A stretch of 64,000 nt of DNA from RXIX01 sp003989075. Its GTDB lineage: Bacteria; Pseudomonadota; Gammaproteobacteria; Competibacterales; Competibacteraceae. A model generated the notes under the pieces. It was not told the DNA's origin, searched no databases, and saw nothing but the letters and a program-made list of their open reading frames with translations. Position numbers and translations under genes: made by a program. Below are positions 26,482-35,008 of this stretch, one piece after another. The stretch's first letter is position 1, and each line of letters begins with the position of its first letter. The stretch is from assembly GCA_029780415.1 (NCBI GenBank), contig JAKOYN010000019.1:8550-72549 (forward strand), written 5' to 3'.

Positions 26482-26586
26482 TCGCTTACCTGACTTTTTC
26501 CGTCATACCCGCGAAAGCGGGTATCCATTCTTTTCAACACGCTACTGGATTCCCGCATACGCGGGAATGACGAAAAGCGAAAGTCC
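26476..26586. repeat. REPIN/MITE-like palindromic element, copy 1
   Basis: A 111-bp element with outer arms GGACTTTCGC and GCGAAAGTCC. It contains two internal hairpins: TACCCGCGAAAGCGGGTA and TTCCCGCATACGCGGGAA. These are joined by a short linker and flanked by CGTCAT/ATGACG. This is the widespread GTCAT-CCCGC type of interspersed palindrome, often mis-called as a VIPAKAGIHS peptide. A second, nearly identical copy lies at 42305-42415. Such elements are mobilised by RAYT-type transposases encoded elsewhere. Confidence 0.88.
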
Positions 26587-26732
26587 CGACATATTTTATA
26601 CGGCGGCGACCGGCCCCACTCATCGCGCCGCCGGTCATGCTGCCCATAACCGGCAGCGGCCCGGCTCAGCGGCCAGATCACTGATCGTGTCACTCTGGCC
26701 GGCCTGCAGGTGCTGGCTACGGATCCGCCCTG

Positions 26733-29384
26733 CTACCCTGCTGATTGCTCGGTCGCATGCAGTTTGAGTACGACATGCTTCAGGCCCGGATCCTCGGCAT
26801 CGCCATGCACGGTAAAGCCCAGCGCCTGATCCAGTTGCAGCATGCGCCGATTCTCGGTCAGCACCTCGCCATAGACTTCCTGGATGCCACGGGCCCGCGC
26901 GTAGTGAATGATGCGCCGCATCAGCAGGTTGCCCAGCCCCAGGCGCATGAAGGCGCGATCAATCAGGATCGAATACTCGGCGCGCTCGTTGTTGGGGTCG
27001 GCGCTGAGATTGACGATCCCGTAAACCTCGGCCTTGCCGGGCAGACCGGGACCGACCGCGACCAGCGCCATTTCCCGATGGTAGTCGATCTGGGTCAGCG
27101 GCGCGGCCATCTCATGCGACAGTTCGCGGATGGGCTGAAAGAAGCGCAACCGTAGATCCTCCGATGAAGCGCGCGCCACCAGATCGCGCAACGGTGGCTC
27201 GTCCTCGGGCAGCACCGGCCGCAACAGCAGCTCGCGGCCATCGGACAGGTGCAGACTTTCCTCAAGATCCTTCGGATAGGGGCGGATCGCCAGCCGTTGC
27301 ACCGGCATGCCCGGCAACAGCGGTGCCAGCCGCACCCGCGCATCCAGGGCCAGCACCCCATGGGGTCCGGCGCGCAGCGGATTGATGCTCAACTCGGCCA
27401 GCGCGTCCAGATCAATCACCATCTGCGCCACCTTGACCAGGGTCAGCGCCAGGGCGTTGAGATCGGCGCGCCGCAGCAGGGTGTAGCGCAGCCGCTGATA
27501 GATGCGGGTCTGGGCCATGATCTCGCGCGCCAGATGCATGTTGAGCGGCGGCAGACCATAGGCCAGATCGTTGATGATCTCGGCCTCGGTGCCGCCATGG
27601 CCGAAGTAGATCACCGGTCCAAAGTGCTCGCCGGCGCGCACGCCAAGCGTCATTTCATAGGCGCCATCGCGCGGCACCATCGGCTGCAGGATGAAGCCGT
27701 TGAAGCGCGCCGCCGGCGCCGTGCTGCGCAACTGCATCAGCATGGCCACTGCCGCCTGACGCACCGCCTCGGCACCGCGCAGATGGCCGACAATGCCGCC
27801 GACTTCCTCGCGGCTGACCACGTCGGGGGAAATGATTTTCAGCGCCAGCGGCCGGTCGATCTGGGCGGCAAGGGTCGCGGCCTCACCGGGGGAATGCGCC
27901 AGATAGGTCTCCAGCACCGGAATACCGTAGGCGACCAGCAACTGCATCGCCTCATGGGTATTGAGCTGGCGGCGGCCGGCGGCCAGGGCGGCGTTGATCA
28001 CCGCGCGCGCAGCCGCCACGTCGGGGGTGAATTCCTCAGGCAACGAGGGCGGCGTTTCCATCAGCAGGGCCTGATTACGCTTGTACTGGACAATGCGCAT
28101 GAACGCTTGCACCGCGGCATCGGCGGTTTCATAGGTCGGCACCTGGCGCTGCACCAGCTTGCGACGGGCCTCGGCGCCGGTGCGCGGCCCGGGGAAACTG
28201 GCGATGATGCAGCGCGGGCTATTGGCGAGACGCTCGATCAGTGCATCGGCGACCGCGCTGGTTTCGCTGAGCGCATTGGGAGTCTTGATCACCAGCACGC
28301 CATCGACACCGGGATCAGCCAGCAGCAGGTCCAGCGCCTGACCATAGGCGCGGGCGTCGGCGCGATCCCCAAGATCAACTGGATTGGGCGCGACGCTGGA
28401 TTCGACCTGTCGTTCCAGACCGCGCTGGGTGCCCTCGGACAGTTGCGCCAGCCGGCCGCCAAAGCGCTGCAGGGTATCGGTGGCCAGCCGGCTCATGCTG
28501 GCGCTATTGCTGAGAATCACCAGACGATCGCTGTTGACGCGCTTGGCGGCCTTGAGCACCTCGACCATCTGCAGCAGTTCGTCGCTGTCCTCGACGCGCA
28601 GCAGGCCGGCGCGGCGAAAGGCGGCGGCGTACACCGCATCATCCGGCTCAGCCGGATAGCCACGCGGCTTGAGAACGATCACCGGCTTGGTGCGCGCCAC
28701 GCGCCGCGCCGCCGACATGAACTTGCGCGCATCGGGGATATGCTCCAGATACAGCAGGATGGCGCGGGTGCGATAGTCGCCGGCCAGATAATCGAGAATA
28801 TCGGCTACGTCGATATCGAGGCTGTCGCCGAGGTGAACCAGATGACTGAAGCCAAAGCCGTAGTGGTTGCCGATATCCAGCGCGGTCTGGGCGATGGTGC
28901 CCGATTCACTGATCAGGGCGACATCGCCGGGCAGCAGGGCCTGCCGGTTGAGGCTGACATTGAGCTTATGGCCAGGGACGTTGAGCGCCTGCGAGCCGGG
29001 GCCGAGCACCCGCAGCAGGTACGGACGGGCAGCATCGAGAATCGCCTGGTGCAGGGCGTCGCGTTCGCTGGCGGGCATGCCGCGCGCCTCGTTGATCAGC
29101 ACCGCCGCGCGTGCACCGCGTTCGCCAAGTTGCGTGATCAGGGCCGGCACTTCGCGCAGCGGCCGGGTGATGATCGCCAGCGACGGTGGCAGCGGCAGAC
29201 TGGCCACATCGCGATAGGCAATGGCGCCTTCCAGAGCCCAGCGCTTGGCGTCGACCGGCATGATCGGCCCCTGAAAGCCGCTGCTCATCAGGTTGCGGGA
29301 GATGATCGCTTCGGCTTCGCCACCACCACAGATCAGGGCGATGCTCTTGGGATGAAACAGATATTCAAAGTTGCGAATGGTCAT
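26733..29384 (-). CDS. Acyl-CoA synthetase-like/GNAT protein acetyltransferase (PatZ/Pka-like)
   Basis: An 883-residue protein. The first 690 residues resemble ADP-forming acetyl-CoA synthetase (CoA-binding FHPKSIALICGG, ISESGTIAQTALDIG, ATP-grasp part LNTHEAMQLLVAYGIPVLETYLA and following). Residues about 720-883 form a GNAT acetyltransferase (AEYSILIDRAFMRLGLGNLLMRRIIHYARARG, the acetyl-CoA loop). The SHTGAL-like catalytic His segment of true synthetases is not seen after KPVIVLKPRGYP. The synthetase part is therefore probably a regulatory acetyl-CoA sensor, as in E. coli PatZ. The protein would acetylate lysines, for example of acetyl-CoA synthetase. It is the last gene of a minus-strand run that starts at 33101. 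Confidence 0.9.
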   Translation of the reverse strand: MTIRNFEYLFHPKSIALICGGGEAEAIISRNLMSSGFQGPIMPVDAKRWALEGAIAYRDVASLPLPPSLAIITRPLREVPALITQLGERGARAAVLINEARGMPASERDALHQAILDAARPYLLRVLGPGSQALNVPGHKLNVSLNRQALLPGDVALISESGTIAQTALDIGNHYGFGFSHLVHLGDSLDIDVADILDYLAGDYRTRAILLYLEHIPDARKFMSAARRVARTKPVIVLKPRGYPAEPDDAVYAAAFRRAGLLRVEDSDELLQMVEVLKAAKRVNSDRLVILSNSASMSRLATDTLQRFGGRLAQLSEGTQRGLERQVESSVAPNPVDLGDRADARAYGQALDLLLADPGVDGVLVIKTPNALSETSAVADALIERLANSPRCIIASFPGPRTGAEARRKLVQRQVPTYETADAAVQAFMRIVQYKRNQALLMETPPSLPEEFTPDVAAARAVINAALAAGRRQLNTHEAMQLLVAYGIPVLETYLAHSPGEAATLAAQIDRPLALKIISPDVVSREEVGGIVGHLRGAEAVRQAAVAMLMQLRSTAPAARFNGFILQPMVPRDGAYEMTLGVRAGEHFGPVIYFGHGGTEAEIINDLAYGLPPLNMHLAREIMAQTRIYQRLRYTLLRRADLNALALTLVKVAQMVIDLDALAELSINPLRAGPHGVLALDARVRLAPLLPGMPVQRLAIRPYPKDLEESLHLSDGRELLLRPVLPEDEPPLRDLVARASSEDLRLRFFQPIRELSHEMAAPLTQIDYHREMALVAVGPGLPGKAEVYGIVNLSADPNNERAEYSILIDRAFMRLGLGNLLMRRIIHYARARGIQEVYGEVLTENRRMLQLDQALGFTVHGDAEDPGLKHVVLKLHATEQSAG

Positions 29385-29439
29385 GATGAATCAGTCTGGA
29401 TCGGGGGGAGAGTACGGAGCTTATATGCGGCGGTCAGGA

Positions 29440-30936
29440 TCATGGCATCACCTGCCGCCATTCGTGTTCGTAGTAACGCACCAGAATCTGGTTATTCAGG
29501 CGGTTGATCTCGGCATCGACCGGGGCCATGTCCGGTGGAAACAGCAGCAGGCTGGCCATGATCTGCGCAGTCAGGAAGCGCAGGCCGAGTGGATAGTGCA
29601 GCGGCGGTTGCCAAGGCTCGCGCCCGGCCAGCGCATAGCCCCACTCGCCAAAGGCCGGTACATAGGCATGATAGGGCGTCACCTGCAAACCGGCGCTTTC
29701 CAGAGTGCGCACGATGCACCAGAACGAGCGACGCGCATACAGCGGCGAAGTGGTCTGCACCACGGCCAGGCCGCGCGCGGCCAGATGCCGTTCCAGCAGG
29801 CGATAGAACACCGTGCTGTACAGCTTGCCGAGGGCGTGGTTGGTCGGGTCGGGGAAATCGACCACGATGAAATCGAAGGTGTCGGCGTTCTCTTCCAGCC
29901 AGGAAAAGGCGTCGGCGTTGATCACCCGGACCTTGGGCGAATTCAGGGCATTGCCGTTCAGCGGCGTCAGCAGCGGATGCGTAGCGAACAGCCGGGTCAT
30001 GTCCGGATCCAGATCGACCAGGGTCACCGCTTCAACTGTGGCATGGCGCAGAATCTCGCGTACCGCCAGCCCGTCGCCACCCCCGAGCACCAGCACCCGG
30101 CGCGCCCAGGGCAGCGCGCTCAGCCCCGGATGCACCAGCGCTTCGTGATAGCGGTATTCATCGCGGGAGCTGAATTGCAGGTTGCCGTTGAGAAACAGCC
30201 GCAGATCATCCTTCCAGCGGGTGACGACGATGCGCTGATAGGGCGAGCGCAGGGCCAGAATGATTTCATCGCTGTAGAGATTTTCCTCGGCGAGTGTCGT
30301 GAGCCGGTCGGCGGCAACAAAGCCGGTCAGCAACGCCAGCAGCGCGGCCATGCACAGACCGCGCAGACCCGCCGCCGCACCCAACTGTTCACGGAACAGC
30401 CACAGGGCCCAGGCCGCCACCAGCACGTTCAGCAGACCAAACAGCAGGCTGGTGCGCACCAGACCCAGATGCGGCACCAGCAGCACCGGGAACAGCAGCG
30501 ACACCGCCAGCGCGCCCAGATAATCCAGAGTCAGCACCTGCGCCACCAGATCCCTGAAGGCAAACTGCTGCTTGAGAATGCGCATCACCAGCGGAATTTC
30601 CAGCCCGACCAGGATGCCCACCGCCAGCACCAGCCCATACAGCGCCAGGCGGAACGCCCCCGACCAGGCAAAGACCAGAAACAGCAGCGGCGCGGAAAAG
30701 CCACCGAGCAGGCCCACCGCCAGCTCAATCTGGATAAAACGGGCGATCAGGCCACGCACCACATAGCGCGACAGCCACGAACCGATGCCCATGGCAAACA
30801 GGTAACAGCCGATGACGGTCGAGAACTGGGTGACCGAATCACCCAGCAGGTAGCTGGCCAGGGTCCCGGCGAGCAGTTCATAGACCAGCCCGCAGGAGGC
30901 AATGACGAAAACCGAAACCAGCAGAGCATGGCTCAT
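29440..30936 (-). CDS. Membrane-anchored spermidine synthase-like protein
   Basis: A 498-residue protein. The N-terminal 200 residues hold about six to seven TM helices (first at about 5-28, ALLVSVFVIASCGLVYELLAGTL). The C-terminus is a polyamine aminopropyltransferase-type fold: the binding loop VLVLGGGDGLAVREIL (GGGDG at 285-289), then VTLVDLDPDM and FIVVDFPDPTNHALGKLYS. Soluble SpeE lacks the membrane half. Members of this fused family are usually annotated spermidine synthase, but their true substrate is not established. It sits downstream of a small membrane peptide and a DUF4178 protein, which suggests a common envelope function rather than bulk polyamine synthesis. Confidence 0.88.
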   Translation of the reverse strand: MSHALLVSVFVIASCGLVYELLAGTLASYLLGDSVTQFSTVIGCYLFAMGIGSWLSRYVVRGLIARFIQIELAVGLLGGFSAPLLFLVFAWSGAFRLALYGLVLAVGILVGLEIPLVMRILKQQFAFRDLVAQVLTLDYLGALAVSLLFPVLLVPHLGLVRTSLLFGLLNVLVAAWALWLFREQLGAAAGLRGLCMAALLALLTGFVAADRLTTLAEENLYSDEIILALRSPYQRIVVTRWKDDLRLFLNGNLQFSSRDEYRYHEALVHPGLSALPWARRVLVLGGGDGLAVREILRHATVEAVTLVDLDPDMTRLFATHPLLTPLNGNALNSPKVRVINADAFSWLEENADTFDFIVVDFPDPTNHALGKLYSTVFYRLLERHLAARGLAVVQTTSPLYARRSFWCIVRTLESAGLQVTPYHAYVPAFGEWGYALAGREPWQPPLHYPLGLRFLTAQIMASLLLFPPDMAPVDAEINRLNNQILVRYYEHEWRQVMP

Positions 30937-30995
30937 GGCGGCAGGAATACCGGGTTGACGGTGTGCATGCGCGTGATTAGCGCGGCGGTTGCGGA

Positions 30996-31142
30996 TTATT
31001 TATGGTAAATGCCGCGCACCGCCCCCGGTGTGCCCGGTTCGCTGCGGCTTTCGCTGGCACCGAGCAGACTCCAGCCCCGGTACTGGGCGGTGGCGAACAG
31101 CGCCAGAATGAGCAGGCCGCTGATTAGATAGCCGCGCAACAT
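30996..31142 (-). CDS. 48-residue single-span membrane peptide
   Basis: A small reading frame, MLRGYLISGLLILALFATA followed by a polar tail (QYRGWSLLGASESRSEPG and on). Residues 5-20 are a likely TM helix after a single Arg. It fills the gap between the DUF4178 gene (16 bases upstream) and the spermidine-synthase-like gene (59 bases downstream). The tight packing on the same strand and the clean hydrophobic helix support translation. No family recognised. Confidence 0.6.
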   Translation of the reverse strand: MLRGYLISGLLILALFATAQYRGWSLLGASESRSEPGTPGAVRGIYHK

Positions 31143-31157
31143 GGTCGTTTCTCCGGC

Positions 31158-33101
31158 TCAGTCATCATCATCCTTCCGGCGGCTGCCGCTGCTGCCCGCA
31201 GCGCCATAATCGCTTTCCGCCCAGCGCGCTCGCTCAAAGGCACCCGCCCGCCACCTGAACCAGAACGGCAGCAGCAGCAGGCCGAACACGGCCAGGAAGA
31301 AATTGCTCCAGCTCGGTACATCGCGCCAGATGCTGAAAGTCACAGTCACCGGTGGCGCATCGGCAGCCCGCTCGTTCTCAATCGTCAGGTAGTAAAGGCC
31401 CGCCGGTACCGTGGTCAGCAGGGCCTCGTCACTGGCGCTGCCCTCGGACCAGCGTTCGCCCTCGTCGATACCCTGGTAGTAATCGATCTCGCGGCTGACC
31501 GCGTAACGGGCGCCGCTGTGCTGCTCGATCAGTGCCATGTCCAGATACAGCCAGTTGTTATCCAGATTGGTCTGCATCTGGATCAGTACATTGCTCGGCC
31601 GGCCGCTCAAGGCGAACGGCGCGCTGCTCAGCAGCTTGTCCTGGGTACTGGCATCGAAGGTAAAGGTCTGCTGATGCACACGCTGATCGGCGCACAGCAG
31701 CAGCGTCAGAACCTGCGCGATCAGCAGCAGACCCAGAAAAAGCCGGCGCAGCCGACGCAATTTCGGTCGCTGCGCTTCGTAAGGCGAGGGCTGGCTGGCG
31801 GCGATACCGACGCGCGGCGGCAAGGGCCCGCTCAGTTGAAAGGCGATCTGGACGGTTTGCGCTTCGATGTAGCGGCCCAGCGACCAGACAATCTCGCGTT
31901 CACTGCGCTCGCAACTCAGTTGCAGCGGCGGGGCGATATAGTCGCTGACCTCGACGCTTTCCCCAACCGCAACCCGCCAGTAAAACTCGCCGAGTACATA
32001 ACTGACCCGGGCCTGGGCAGTCTGGAAATGCCGATAGCGGTGTTCCTGATAGCGTGCCTCGGCCTTGGCACCCAGACCGCTGACCTGCGGCAGATCACTG
32101 AGGGTGTGCACCTGACTCCAGTGGCCGTTGTATTCGACCAGCCAGCAAAAGCCCTGCTCGCGATGAAACAGCAGGTATTCGCTCCATTCGTAATCGATGC
32201 CCTCGACGCTGACGCAGCGCCGCAGGTAACCGATGGCCTGATAGTCGATCCCGTCCAGGGTGCCATGCGCGCCCAGCGGAATCAGCGGCTCATAGGTGAG
32301 GCGGGACTGGAACGTGGAGAGGATGCGGAAGTTGTCATCGCTCAGGTCGATGACCGCGCCGCAGCTCCCGCAGGCCAGGCTCTCACTGCGTCCCGGCGCA
32401 CGAATGGTCAAGCTGCTGGCACAGTTTGGGCATTGAAACGCACGTGCGTCCAGGCTGGCATCCGCTTCCCAGCCGACCGGCGGCACCGGGCGCAACTGCT
32501 CCAGTCGCAACTCATCAAAGCGCACCGGCTCGCCCATGAAGACCAGCGGCGGCGTTTCGCTGTAATCCAGGGTGGCGAAGGCCTTACCGCTGGCCTGCAA
32601 ATCGACCAGCGCCGCGTCATAGCCCGGGCCAACGCGAATCGGCAGCTCGCCCTCGCCGCCGATACAGCGGGTGTTCTCGATATTGGTGACCTGGAACACC
32701 CGGCCCTTGAGCGTCACCGCGTCTCCGGCGCGCAACCCGGCCAGGGCTGGCAGCGGCTCGGGCGGTGTGATGTTGAAGGTCAGCGCGTACTGGCCGAGGG
32801 TTTCGCCCAGCCAGCCACCACGCTGGTTGTCGAACAACAGGTACCACTCATTCCACAGACCCTGGCTGTAGCGCAACTGGATGCGCCCGACCACGGTAAA
32901 GCGGCTCTTGCGGTAAACGCCCGTGGTGCCAAGCTGGATCGGCGAAGGATCAGGCAGCAGCTCGGCCATCCTGCCGACGTTTTCCAGATCCAGATCGTGG
33001 CGGATCAGGGTGCTCCTGCAATAGGCGCACACGGTCAGGATCGACGCGGCGGACTGGAAATTGATTGCAGCGCCACAGGAGGGGCAGTTGGTAGTTTTCA
33101 T
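31158..33101 (-). CDS. DUF4178 zinc-ribbon membrane protein
   Basis: A 647-residue protein. The N-terminal zinc ribbon has C6, C9, C25 and C28 (CPSC...CAYC). A DUF4178 module follows (about 50-200; TTGVYRKSRFTVVGRIQLRYSQGLWNEWYLLFD). A second ribbon (FQCPNC...ACGSC, about 222-245) and a second DUF4178-like module (WSEYLLFHREQGFCWLVEYNGHW) come next. Near the C-terminus are two TM segments (LFLGLLLIAQVLTLLLC and WSNFFLAVFGLLLLPFWF) around an extracytoplasmic beta domain, and an acidic tail. The ATG at 33101 follows GGAGCGCCC; the frame extends to 33119. DUF4178 proteins commonly neighbour membrane spermidine synthases, as here. Function unknown. Confidence 0.88.
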   Translation of the reverse strand: MKTTNCPSCGAAINFQSAASILTVCAYCRSTLIRHDLDLENVGRMAELLPDPSPIQLGTTGVYRKSRFTVVGRIQLRYSQGLWNEWYLLFDNQRGGWLGETLGQYALTFNITPPEPLPALAGLRAGDAVTLKGRVFQVTNIENTRCIGGEGELPIRVGPGYDAALVDLQASGKAFATLDYSETPPLVFMGEPVRFDELRLEQLRPVPPVGWEADASLDARAFQCPNCASSLTIRAPGRSESLACGSCGAVIDLSDDNFRILSTFQSRLTYEPLIPLGAHGTLDGIDYQAIGYLRRCVSVEGIDYEWSEYLLFHREQGFCWLVEYNGHWSQVHTLSDLPQVSGLGAKAEARYQEHRYRHFQTAQARVSYVLGEFYWRVAVGESVEVSDYIAPPLQLSCERSEREIVWSLGRYIEAQTVQIAFQLSGPLPPRVGIAASQPSPYEAQRPKLRRLRRLFLGLLLIAQVLTLLLCADQRVHQQTFTFDASTQDKLLSSAPFALSGRPSNVLIQMQTNLDNNWLYLDMALIEQHSGARYAVSREIDYYQGIDEGERWSEGSASDEALLTTVPAGLYYLTIENERAADAPPVTVTFSIWRDVPSWSNFFLAVFGLLLLPFWFRWRAGAFERARWAESDYGAAGSSGSRRKDDDD

Positions 33102-33294
33102 GGGCGCTCCGATACCCACTCGGGGCCGCGCCGGCCAAATGGGCTATGCAGGCTGTCCAGAAGCGCAGGCGTCATCATATTCTCGTTATAGCGGCTGGCG
33201 GTGGAACGGTTTTGATCATACCCGATGCCCGGGCCAGCGAACACTGCGGGCAAGGATTAGAATAGGGCTTAACGCCCGCGCGCAGGAGACGACC

Positions 33295-34272
33295 TTGAGC
33301 ACACAGCATCCCCATGCCATCACCACGCTGGACACGCCCGCGCCAAAGGTGCCAGCCGCCCTGCCAGGCACAGTCGCCGATTACGTGCATCAGGCCCTGG
33401 CCGCGCGCACCCGGCAGAGCTATCAGGACGATCTGCAGCGTTTCCTGAACTGGGGTGGCACGCTGCCCTGCTCAGCGGAACAACTGGCCACCTATCTGGC
33501 CACCCACGGCGCCAGCCATGCTCCGGCCACGCTGGGCCGCTGGGCGGTCAGTCTCGGCCGCGCCCACACCACACTCGGCTATGAAAATCCGGCGCGCAGT
33601 GATCTGGTCAAGGCTACCCTGCGCGGCATCCGCCGCCAGCGCGGCTGCGCGCAACGTCAGGTTGCACCAGCACTGCGCGATGACCTGCTACGCATGGTCG
33701 CCACATTGAGCGATTCGCCGCGCGATGTCCGCGACCGGGCATTGCTGCTGCTGGGCTTTGCTGCTGCGCTGCGCCGCTCGGAACTGGTGGCGCTAACCAC
33801 GGCGGATGTGGCCTTTGATACCGTCGGCCTGACCGTCAGCGTGCGCCGCTCCAAGACTGATCCCGAGGGGCGCGGCCGGCGCATCGGCATTCCCCGGGCG
33901 CGCGGCCCAATATGCCCGGTGCAGGCACTGGAAACCTGGCTGGCGCGGGCGCTGCTGCTGCCAGGCACGCCGCCTTTGGGACCGGCGCCGCTGTTTCGGC
34001 CCATCAACAAGCATGGCCAGATCAGCGCACAGGCCCTGACCGGCCATGCGGTCGCCGTCATCGTCAAGCAGCGCGCCACCGCGGCCGGACTGCTCGCCGA
34101 AAACTACTCGGGCCATTCGCTGCGCGCCGGCTTTTGCACCGCTGCTGCCCTCAACGGTGCACCCTATTGGCAGATTCGCAAGATTTCCGGCCACCGCAGT
34201 CATGCCGTGCTCGACCGCTATATCCGCGACACGCAACTGTTCCAGGATAACCCCTTGAACCAGCTTTTCTAG
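33295..34272 (+). CDS. Tyrosine recombinase (phage integrase family)
   Basis: A 325-residue site-specific recombinase. The SAM-like core-binding domain covers about 25-115. The catalytic domain keeps R160 (AALRRSEL), K187 (RRSKTDP), H274-R277 (HSLRAGF), H300 (SGHRS) and the nucleophile Y309 (LDRYI). The start is TTG at 33295 with AGGAG six bases upstream; the frame is open further back but overlaps the divergent DUF4178 start. No excisionase, phage or transposon genes adjoin it, and I found no repeat that would mark an attachment site. It may be a domesticated or orphan recombinase. Confidence 0.9.
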   Translation: MSTQHPHAITTLDTPAPKVPAALPGTVADYVHQALAARTRQSYQDDLQRFLNWGGTLPCSAEQLATYLATHGASHAPATLGRWAVSLGRAHTTLGYENPARSDLVKATLRGIRRQRGCAQRQVAPALRDDLLRMVATLSDSPRDVRDRALLLLGFAAALRRSELVALTTADVAFDTVGLTVSVRRSKTDPEGRGRRIGIPRARGPICPVQALETWLARALLLPGTPPLGPAPLFRPINKHGQISAQALTGHAVAVIVKQRATAAGLLAENYSGHSLRAGFCTAAALNGAPYWQIRKISGHRSHAVLDRYIRDTQLFQDNPLNQLF

Positions 34273-34416
34273 GATGCAGTCCGCCCGCACCCGCCATTGG
34301 CCAGGAACGTTTTCCCGTAACAGTGGTATAGTGTTGGAAGAGTTCCAGCCCGGGGCGGCCCGGGTTGCCACCGTTCGTCGATGCTCTCACCCGGACACCT
34401 CCTGCTTGCTCCATCC

Positions 34417-34932
34417 ATGAAACTGTTTTTCCAGCGCTATCTGCCCGATCCGCACCAGTTGCGCAGTCACAGGAGTCTGCGCTTCCTCGGTGAACTGCTG
34501 CACGATCCCTGGCTGTGGCATTTCAACCGCCGTTCGACGGTGCGCGGCCTGGCGATCGGTGCGTTCTACGCCTTCGTGCCGTTTCCCTGGCAGATGCTGC
34601 TGGCCGCAATCACCGCAGTCTGGCTGCGTTTCAACCTGCCGGTCGCGGTGGCGATGGTCTGGATCACCAACCCGCTGACCATGGCGCCGATCGCCTTCGT
34701 GAATTACCGCCTGGGTGAATGGCTGCTGGGCCGCCCGCCAGGCGAATGGAACTTTGAACCCTCGCTGGACTGGCTGCTACGCCAGGCCAGCGAAATCGGC
34801 CTGCCACTGCTGGTAGGTTCCATGGCCATGGCCGTCATCGCCGGCATTGCCACCTTCTGCACTGCTCATCTGCTGTGGCGCTGGCATATTGTTAATCGGT
34901 TCCGGCGCCGCCACCGGTTCGCCGTCGGTTAA
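34417..34932 (+). CDS. DUF2062 membrane protein
   Basis: A 171-residue protein with the DUF2062 pattern: KLFFQRYLPDP at the start, then TVRGLAIGAFYAFVPFPWQMLLAAITAVWLRFNLPVAVAMVWITNPLTMAPI, and a final TM helix (about 130-155). Two to four TM helices are likely. Function unknown; members are small inner-membrane proteins. The ATG at 34417 gives the usual family start; the ATG at 34381 is in frame. An intrinsic terminator follows 26 bases after the stop. Confidence 0.85.
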   Translation: MKLFFQRYLPDPHQLRSHRSLRFLGELLHDPWLWHFNRRSTVRGLAIGAFYAFVPFPWQMLLAAITAVWLRFNLPVAVAMVWITNPLTMAPIAFVNYRLGEWLLGRPPGEWNFEPSLDWLLRQASEIGLPLLVGSMAMAVIAGIATFCTAHLLWRWHIVNRFRRRHRFAVG

Positions 34933-34958
34933 GTGCCCCGCCTGATAACCGCTGTCCA

Positions 34959-34985
34959 GCCCGGAACTCCGTTTCGGGCCTTTTT
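34959..34985 (+). terminator. Intrinsic terminator after the DUF2062 gene
   Basis: GCCCGGAAC pairs with GTTTCGGGC (one G-T pair) around a TCC loop, followed by CTTTTT. It separates DUF2062 from the helicase gene, whose ATG is 24 bases later. It may also act as an attenuator in the helicase leader. Confidence 0.8.
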
Positions 34986-35008
34986 CACTTCAAGGTAGTG
35001 TTTCGCGC

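Noticed and set aside
26476..26586. Short frames encoding VIPAKAGIHSFQHATGFPHTRE
   Set aside because: They are translations of the palindromic REPIN element, a well-known annotation artefact.
27249..29507. 752-residue open frame antisense to the PatZ-like gene
   Set aside because: It mirrors the GC-rich codon pattern of the opposite strand, has Gln/His/Arg-rich low-quality composition and no recognisable domain.
34297..34332. Promoter with TATAGT at 34327 before the DUF2062 gene
   Set aside because: The -10 is good but no -35 element lies at suitable spacing.
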